A DNA stretch of 6,058 nucleotides from Xanthobacteraceae bacterium (GTDB lineage Bacteria; Pseudomonadota; Alphaproteobacteria; Rhizobiales; Xanthobacteraceae): NCBI GenBank assembly GCA_030043175.1, contig JASHYD010001288.1, forward strand, positions 1 to 6,058, written 5' to 3'. This document shows, piece by piece, positions 5,787 to 6,058 of the stretch. Position 1 is the first letter of the stretch, and every line of letters begins with the position of its first letter. Both the position numbers and the translations under genes were made by a program. The notes below the pieces were generated by a model. It saw nothing but the letters and a program-made list of their open reading frames with translations, did no database searches and was not told the origin of the DNA.

Positions 5787-6058
5787 ATGCCGCCCGGAGG
5801 AATCGATTCGCTCAACGCCGACAGCCTGAAGGGACTTGCGCTGTCCCTGCTGGCGAAGATCGACGATCTCGTCGAGCAGAACAAGGCGGTCCACGAGCAG
5901 AACAAGACGCTGCTTGCGAGGATCGACGAGCTGCTGGCGCGCGTTGCCGAACTCGAGGGACGAGCCGGCAAGCCGCCGAAGACGCCGACGAACTCGTCGC
6001 TGCCGCCATCGAGCGGACAGAAGGCCAACGTCGCGAACGCGACCACGAAGAAAGGCCG
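5787..6058 (+). CDS. tnpC: IS66-family transposase, N-terminal part (runs off right edge)
   Basis: The first 90 codons from ATG 5787; an in-frame TGA at 5772-5774 rules out a start further upstream at GTG 5771. The ribosome site is weak. Residues about 10-62 form a leucine-rich coiled coil (SLLAKIDDLVEQNK, then LLARIDELLARVAELEGR), the oligomerisation zipper of IS66 TnpC. It is followed by GKPPKTPTNSSLPPSSGQKA, the basic, proline- and serine-rich segment that is nearly diagnostic of this family ahead of the zinc-binding and DDE domains, which lie outside the window. No tnpA or tnpB gene is seen upstream, so this is either a single-gene IS66 subtype or an element whose left part is lost. Confidence 0.88.
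   Translation, partial: MPPGGIDSLNADSLKGLALSLLAKIDDLVEQNKAVHEQNKTLLARIDELLARVAELEGRAGKPPKTPTNSSLPPSSGQKANVANATTKKG
5787..6058 (+). mobile_element. Left part of an IS66-family insertion sequence
   Basis: Called from the transposase N-terminus. The left terminal inverted repeat should lie within the roughly 100 bases before 5787 but cannot be fixed without the right end, so the left limit given is only the start codon. Confidence 0.65.

Overview
The window looks like accessory chromosome or island DNA from a GC-rich alphaproteobacterium, most likely a Bradyrhizobium-like member of the Hyphomicrobiales. This rests on high third-position GC in the genes, the style of the exported proteins, and an IS66 transposase of a type common in rhizobia. 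Genus is an inference; no rRNA or other taxonomic marker is present.

Layout, left to right. (1) 1-1290 is the 3' part of a secreted phosphoesterase (phospholipase C / acid phosphatase superfamily) that runs in from the left edge. It is followed after about 100 bases by a 219-residue exported protein of unknown function (1393-2052) with a possible LolA-like fold. (2) 2053-2935 has no intact gene. It holds several inverted repeats, an unidentified minus-strand coding relic, a decayed minus-strand tail of a di-heme cytochrome c peroxidase (2516-2647), and a more A/T-rich leader with nested inverted repeats in front of the next gene. (3) 2936-3781 and 3861-5231 form a probable two-gene operon: an imelysin/EfeM-type periplasmic protein with the GxHxxE motif, and a di-heme cytochrome c peroxidase/MauG-family protein with two CXXCH sites and an extra C-terminal domain of about 140 residues. 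(4) 5232-5786 is again without a clear gene: a hairpin after the operon, a minus-strand frame with coding-like third-position bias, and a plus-strand piece resembling a transposase helix-turn-helix. (5) 5787 to the right edge is the N-terminus of an IS66-family transposase.

The central theme is the imelysin plus di-heme peroxidase pair. Both proteins should be exported to the periplasm, and together they suggest iron (or other metal) handling coupled to c-type cytochrome redox chemistry, without an iron permease or DyP peroxidase in view. The gene-poor blocks on both sides, with gene fossils and an IS66 element, suggest a region that has repeatedly gained and lost DNA.
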